The notes beneath the pieces were generated by a model that was not told where the DNA came from, did not search any database, and saw only the letters and a list, made by a program, of their open reading frames with translations. This document shows, piece by piece, positions 58,881-64,000 of a stretch of DNA of 64,000 bases. Made by a program: the position numbers and the translations under genes. The first letter of the stretch is position 1, and the number at the start of each line of letters is the position of its first letter. Source of the stretch: Notospermus geniculatus (lineage: Eukaryota; Nemertea; Pilidiophora; Heteronemertea; Lineidae); NCBI GenBank assembly GCA_002633025.1, contig NMRB01000409.1:37624-101623 (forward strand). The letters run 5' to 3'.

Positions 58881-59340
58881 GCTGTGGTTACACTACATAA
58901 ATCCCCGTGCTTTCCCCGGGGATTTTGCGGTTACACCCGCCTATAAATCGCCGAGTCTAAATAGACCCGTGTCTGAAATCCCCGTGCTTATTAGCCCCAG
59001 CGATCTCGAAGGGGCAACGCCGGGGCTATTTAGACACGGGGATTTTATGTAGTGTAACCGCGAAATCCCCGTGTTTATTTGTAGTTCCAAGCACCCGGCG
59101 ACAGACGGCGATGCAAATCGATGAGTCATGCGCATGCGTATAGGATATTTCACGCCTCCAGTAGCCACTCGATGACAGAGAGTTGCCTATGCAGTGCCCC
59201 TATCGCCGGGATACGGAACTTATTACCAATCGCACTTTTAGTAGTGTAACCGCTCGCCGTGTCAACGCCGTGTTTTTTCTGGTTCGGAAAAACCCCGTGT
59301 CTCAAAAAGCACGGGGATTTTGGATTGGTGTAACCACGGC
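58881..59340. mobile_element. Element with GTGGTTACAC ends and ATCCCCGTG repeats
   Basis: Outer ends GCTGTGGTTACACTACATAA and GTGTAACCACGGC are inverse with ATCCCCGTGCTTT following. Two further internal CACGGGGATTTTATGTAGTG / TACACTACATAAATCCCC arms make it a nested palindrome. Confidence 0.7.
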
Positions 59341-59430
59341 TATTATCTCTACCGGTAATTCAGAGGGGATCAATCGTCCGCAGAATCATATTACCATGTT
59401 TCCTCGTATACAAGTGTAAAAGGAATGGTA

Positions 59431-59660
59431 AAGTTTGGCAACATCTAACTTCGACCCAATGGAATGCGGAAGTCATGTAATGTTACAGAGCTTTGTGGTT
59501 TTTAATCATGCCTGTCGACCATTTATGGTCGTTTCCCGATTGTTCGCGCTGTCCACCGGTCATTCAATAGCCGCGTGTGATTAAAGGTCCGTGGAAATTC
59601 CAACTATCAATTTCCTAACTTCCGCATTCCATTAGGTCAAAGTTAGATGTTGCCAGACTT
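59431..59660. mobile_element. AAGTCTGGCAACATC-family TIR element
   Basis: AAGTTTGGCAACATCTAACT and AGTTAGATGTTGCCAGACTT are inverse; same family as 9683-9912, with a similar interior (CGCGTGTGATTAAA, GTCGTTTCC region) in opposite orientation. Confidence 0.8.
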
Positions 59661-60214
59661 TTTTTCTTTTTTAGTCCTACGAGTGCGAGTCCGAGTTGCA
59701 ATTAGACTGCTTTTATAGGTAATATATCCGTCGGCGAATGGTGATGATTTCGCCTGAGCCATTTATGCTAACCCTTCATCGAACACTCTACATGTAAAAA
59801 CTAATAAGTTCGAGAAACCCCCTTGTCCCCTGACTGGACCCATTTGCCAGGGTTTCTTTAAATGGGGACAAGACAATGGGTTCATGGTACCGGTACCCAG
59901 AACATTTGTTTTTCGGTATGAAATGAATAGGTCCTTCGGTTGCAGTAGCCCATAATGACCAGTTTCATGGGTCACTTTGGCCCATCTACGATTGCTGCCC
60001 AGTGGGGATTGGCACATGAGCAGCTTTCGGGTCCAACTGACCCTACTTCTACATGCTACCCAGTTGGGTCACTTGAACCCATGGGGAAATCAGTATTTGT
60101 ACCCATGGGACCGGGCGATTTTTCACAGTAAAGGTCCCGCTATATTACTCCTACGTACGCGCACGCGCTGTGAGTACATAGCAGCAGTATTTCACGAGCA
60201 GCAGAAATACACGT

Positions 60215-60565
60215 AAAGCCTAGGTCACACTGTGGCGACTTAAGGCGGTGACAGACTAGCGCGACGCCGCGCGGAGCTAAGCGTTTTCTTTTGTGTTTTC
60301 AGGCACCACTGAGCACCATGTGCTGTGGAGCGCAAAAACACAAAAGAAAACGCGTCGCTCCGCGTCGCGTACGCACTAGTCTGTCACCGCCTTTAGGCGG
60401 GCGAATCACCGCGAACTAAAGCGAAATGGTCGATGGACCATGAACATACCTCTCTCTGTCATTGCAACATTATGTCCAAAGGTGTGAGCACATGGTCCAT
60501 GGTCCATTTCATTCTAATTCGCGGGGATTCGCCCGCCAAAGTCGCCACAGTGTGACCTAGGCTTT
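60215..60565. mobile_element. Outer TIR element (AAAGCCTAGGTCACAC)
   Basis: AAAGCCTAGGTCACACTGTG and CACAGTGTGACCTAGGCTTT are inverse; the arms continue through GGCGACTT and GGCGGGCGAAT once the nested element is removed. A third inverted pair, CATGGTCCAT/ATGGTCGATGGACCAT, lies inside. Confidence 0.85.
60243..60392. mobile_element. Nested 150-bp TIR element with TTA duplication
   Basis: AGGCGGTGACAGACTAG and CTAGTCTGTCACCGCCT are inverse, flanked by TTA at 60240-60242 and 60393-60395. A 3-bp TTA target duplication is typical of PIF/Harbinger elements (inference). Confidence 0.8.
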
Positions 60566-60863
60566 ATACCGGTACCCGTTTTGAATGTGTATCTCGAACG
60601 CGAGCAAAATCAGAATCGGTGTCATCAGAATGTCGCACCGATCACCACCCACATGATATTAATGGCATCGAACCAATCAAAGTAATGGCGTTTGGGGATA
60701 CGGAGTGTTATTTCGTCGTTTATCGTCTTCTCAATCATCGTTTTTAGCGACAAAGAAACCTGATATGCATACCTTGCTACGTTTTTACACCGGCTCCAGT
60801 GTCGAAGTCCAGAGATGTGGGTGGCAACCTGTAGAGGTTTTTCCAACAAGTTTTACGATTCGT

Positions 60864-61015
60864 TCGCGACACCTTCACGACTGCTGTCGCAAAGTCGTCG
60901 TGAGCTTGTCGGGAAGACAGTAGATGATCTACATCCTTGATGATCTACTGGCTTCCCGACAAGTTCACGATTCGTTCACGACGACTTCGCGACAGCAGTC
61001 GTGAAGGTGTCGCGA
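60864..61015. repeat. Inverted repeat of TTCACGAC/GTCGTGAA units
   Basis: TCGCGACACCTTCACGACTG and CAGTCGTGAAGGTGTCGCGA are exact inverses; CTTGTCGGGAAG also pairs. It adjoins the next element. Confidence 0.75.
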
Positions 61016-61020
61016 GACGG

Positions 61021-61312
61021 CAGGTGCGGATCCAGGGGGGGGGGGGGGGTCATGACCCCCCCGCTCGCCACCACCAATTGTTTTTTTTCTCAATACATGT
61101 AGTTTGTGACAATAAGCAAAAAAAACCAAGACTAAAGCTTCTGTTTTGATACTGAGATGCCAGGAAATCGCATCTACGGCCTTATAGATTTCAAAATTTT
61201 CTGGGGGAGGATCCCAGACCCCCCGTTGGCGCAGGTATCTTCGGCACCCACCTGCAACGACCGCCCTTGGCGGCCCTGACCCCCTCTGCTAAAAATCCTG
61301 GATCCGCGCCTG
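61021..61312. mobile_element. CAGGCGCGGATCCAG-family element with 5-bp TSD
   Basis: Starts CAGGTGCGGATCCAGGG, ends CTGGATCCGCGCCTG; flanked by GACGG at 61016-61020 and 61313-61317. Relative to 31252-31519 the interior is in inverted orientation. Confidence 0.85.
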
Positions 61313-61505
61313 GACGGTCTGTGGCCGAGAGGCCGCGGGTTCGATACCCAGCAGTCGTCGCTCCCATGCACACCCAACACCAACCGTGGTCTGATAAGAT
61401 CGAGTCAGCGCAAAAGTGAGCTGCTCATTGAATTCCCCAGAAAGATTTCTGGCTGTTGTTCAGAGGGACTTGGGCCAAAGCGCTTTGTGACTGTATAACA
61501 GTGGA
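61313..61505 (+). mobile_element. tRNA-derived SINE
   Basis: GTGGCCGAGAGGCC followed by box-B GGTTCGATACC (61338-61348), then a non-tRNA body ending CAAAGCGCTTTGTGACTG. There is no 3' acceptor stem, so not a tRNA gene. Confidence 0.65.
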
Positions 61506-63296
61506 AAGCATTGTTTTTAACCTCACATTGATTTCTGAGAATTTTAATGAGTCTGCGTGTGAATCAAATCATGCAGAACGTTGCATAGTTGATTTCTTTA
61601 CGAACGTATCGCTGCACACTGTAACGTGGTAGTGTTCACTAGGTGTGGCTTAACAGCTTCTCTCTGCTACTTCCAAATGTTGTATCTTAACTGGAGGTTG
61701 CCATCGACCACACACACTTGGATTATCTCTCATCGCTTCTTGAACTGACATGATCCTGGGATTTCTCCATCGATTGATGGCTCAGATTACCAAAGGAAAT
61801 ATACAACGAGGTCATCAGCGAAGGGAAATCGATGAGAAAGAATGGATCCTCACCTCCCGTCGTTGTCGTTGTGCAAAACGACACAAATAGGTGTCGAGTA
61901 TCGGCGTTTTCCCAAAGAAGCCTGTTTTTAGACCGGTGTAAGATTTGATTTTTCTGTTTTCCCCATCCTATCTCTGCCGGAATAAGTTGCGACTTCGCAA
62001 TAGGGCAACACACAGAAACGTGTTGATCTATCTGCCTGTCCCAGAACAACAAAAACACACACAGAAACACTAGTAGTCGATGGAACGAATTTAGAATTGC
62101 CGATCAATGGCAAAAAAAGGTGGCCGATTGACAGAATAAGCCGCATCAAACAATGGGAATTCCATTGTGTGCCATAGAGTAACGTACTTCCGATCGGAGA
62201 TTTTAAAATTCAGCCCTACCTACGTCAACATCACTACCGATAAACACCCAAAAATGTCGAAACTCCCACGTACAAGAATTTCGCAACTGTGTCTTATAAG
62301 CCAACAAATATATCATCATGCTTTTTTGTTTGTGTCTGAGTATTAATCATTATTAATCACGCTATATCTTTAGATAATTCCCCGTCAACAAGAAATCCTA
62401 CCAATGACAGAAAATCTTCACCGACAACATTCCTTCTTATCTCACGCTCTATTCACCACCCAAAGCGTTACTTAGGAAACCCCCACTTGGTGAGGAGTAC
62501 GGTATTGGTGCCTATTGACCTTGATATCCAATGGCGCAGACGAAACCCCTCGGTGCTTCAAAGGAGCTCTTTCTACGATATATTCTCGGTATTGGCAAGA
62601 GACCGCTGAGGCGAGAAGATGGATACTTGCCATCATCAAGTTTGCCGATAACAATGTGTGATTATACCGAGGGGCTTTTGACGTTCAAGGGGGATTTCTT
62701 AGAGAAGCATTTTGTAATTCTCTGCGCAATCAAGCTATTTCCCCGTTGATTGGAAGTAAATACTCGGTTACCAGACAGAAGAAAAGTGATCAGGGGACGC
62801 TAATGTACCATTTGGAGAGAAATTACCTGAAAATGTCTGAGAATCGCCAAGAAAACCTCAAAGAATCGAAATTCATACAGAGGATGTCGTTAAGCCTACA
62901 TGTAACTGCTGTGATTCGTCGGTAATAATGGTTCACTGGTGTTGGGGGAATTCAGGCATGGTAATTCCTTTGAAGTGGATGAAAATGTCGCTGGTTTGTA
63001 GTTTGGATATACATGTACATGTGCAAAGAACCACACCCCCTGTAATCATCGATATGAAAAATATCTATACTATATGACAAACACATCGCACTACTACCGC
63101 ACTACTGCACTCTCTCCTGACCTGGCCCCAGGCAGAGGATGTTAGCCTGTGGTCTCTGCACTGGCCTGCTCCAGACATGCCAGATGGCATCAGTCCGATC
63201 AGCGCCATGCACAAGCGATAAGGTATATGCCACAGTGCTCATTCTTGGTGACGAGGTTGATCATGATCGCGAGTGCAACCGATCAGGCCTGCAGGC
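61506..63296. other. Unassigned sequence
   Basis: I see no recognisable gene, RNA or transposon. Open frames of 60-115 codons on either strand have no known domain. Confidence 0.4.
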
Positions 63297-63478
63297 CCTG
63301 CTCGACAAGACTGTTCTAATCTACGTATTTGAATGATCTGAGTTATCAATTAGGCATGGAAACTGTTGGCACACATAAAAGAATGAGTTGAAGTATCGTA
63401 CCTTACTTGATGAAGGATTAGTAATGGTATCACAGCGCGTCGATCTTTTGAAGTGATGAAAAGAAGCGGCCATTTTTA

Positions 63479-64000
63479 GCTCACCGTGGTGAGCTTATAC
63501 AATGGTTGTGCGTCCGTCGTCCGTCGTCGTCCGTCGTCGTCCGTCGTCGTCGTCGTTGTCCGTTAGCAGGGCACGTTTCGTAACCGCTGGAGCTATTGAT
63601 CTGAAACTTGGTACATATATACCCCTAGGTCAGACGACCCACCACACCAAGTTTCGGTCCGATCCGACTCTCAGCTTGGCCACCAGGTGGCGGAAACCAA
63701 AAACACAAAAAGTGCAATAACTCCTGAACTAATGACTAGATCATCTCCAAATTTTTATCATAGGTGTAGCTAATAAGGATACATAACATATATAACGGGT
63801 TTTTGATTTGACCTACTTTTCAAGGTCACAGAGGTCAAAGTTCGACAAAAGTAACGAACCTGCCAAAGTTTGTCATTATTTCATCGAGCGACTTCATATC
63901 TTGCATAAACATGCATTGGAGGGGTACCTTATAAAATACCAAGTTTCGGCCCGATTGGATATCCAATATGGCCGCCAGGTGGCGTAACCTGAAAATCAAG
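63479..64000. repeat. GCTCACCGTGGTGAGC element, truncated by the window end
   Basis: It opens with GCTCACCGTGGTGAGC, then a CGTCCGTCGTCGT microsatellite (about 63510-63555), then AAACTTGGTACATATATACC. Related to 37586-37931. The phrase GCCACCAGGTGGCG recurs twice. Confidence 0.65.

Noticed and set aside
61313-61400. A tRNA gene near GGTTCGATACC
   Set aside because: No complete cloverleaf; it continues into a SINE body.
61723-62749. Possible second gene in open frames near the right end
   Set aside because: No splice-consistent domain or conserved motif could be read; lengths are within chance expectation.

Overview
The window is metazoan genomic DNA: intron-rich, moderately AT-rich, and crowded with short non-autonomous DNA transposons, tRNA-derived SINEs and palindromic motifs such as TACATGTA, ACCGGTA and TAGGCCTA. 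Repeats of this kind and near-identical paired haplotype-like blocks are familiar from highly polymorphic marine invertebrates (echinoderms, hemichordates, cephalochordates). The sequence alone does not settle the species.

One protein-coding gene is recognisable: a plus-strand Akt/PKB (RAC serine/threonine kinase) gene. Exons 1-3 (874-5375) encode the PH domain up to its last helix. Exons 4-10 (6204-13056) encode the end of the PH domain, the linker and the kinase domain. The AGC-kinase C-tail comes from either of two kinds of last exon, here called 11a (22768-23001) and 11b (33285-33515). Both follow exon 10 in frame. Each supplies its own turn motif and hydrophobic motif, giving predicted proteins of 499 or 498 residues.

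Everything after exon 3 is present twice in direct order. Exons 4-10 recur at 13378-19956, exon 11a at 25267-25500 and exon 11b at 46069-46299. The paired kinase exons differ by about 14 silent substitutions and no amino acid. The paired introns differ by many transposon-sized insertions. The pattern (kinase block twice, 11a block twice, 11b block twice) fits two haplotypes laid end to end by an assembler at least as well as three real tandem duplications. Ambiguous bases at 23861 and 30757 and the N-run at 46598-46971 support caution.

Comparing paired blocks exposes filled and empty sites, so several mobile elements can be delimited to the base. They include a TTAA-flanked 717-bp element, elements with 4-, 5-, 6- and 9-bp target duplications, and a TA-flanked 281-bp MITE. 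One element with a 9-bp duplication (5385-5568) landed on the 5' splice site of intron 3 and duplicated it. The 12-kb blocks 26.2-38.7 kb and 39.9-51.2 kb are bounded by copies of one dispersed repeat.

From about 51.4 kb to the end I find no supportable gene, only inverted-repeat elements, a SINE and unassigned sequence. No CRISPR array, rRNA gene or functional tRNA gene was seen.
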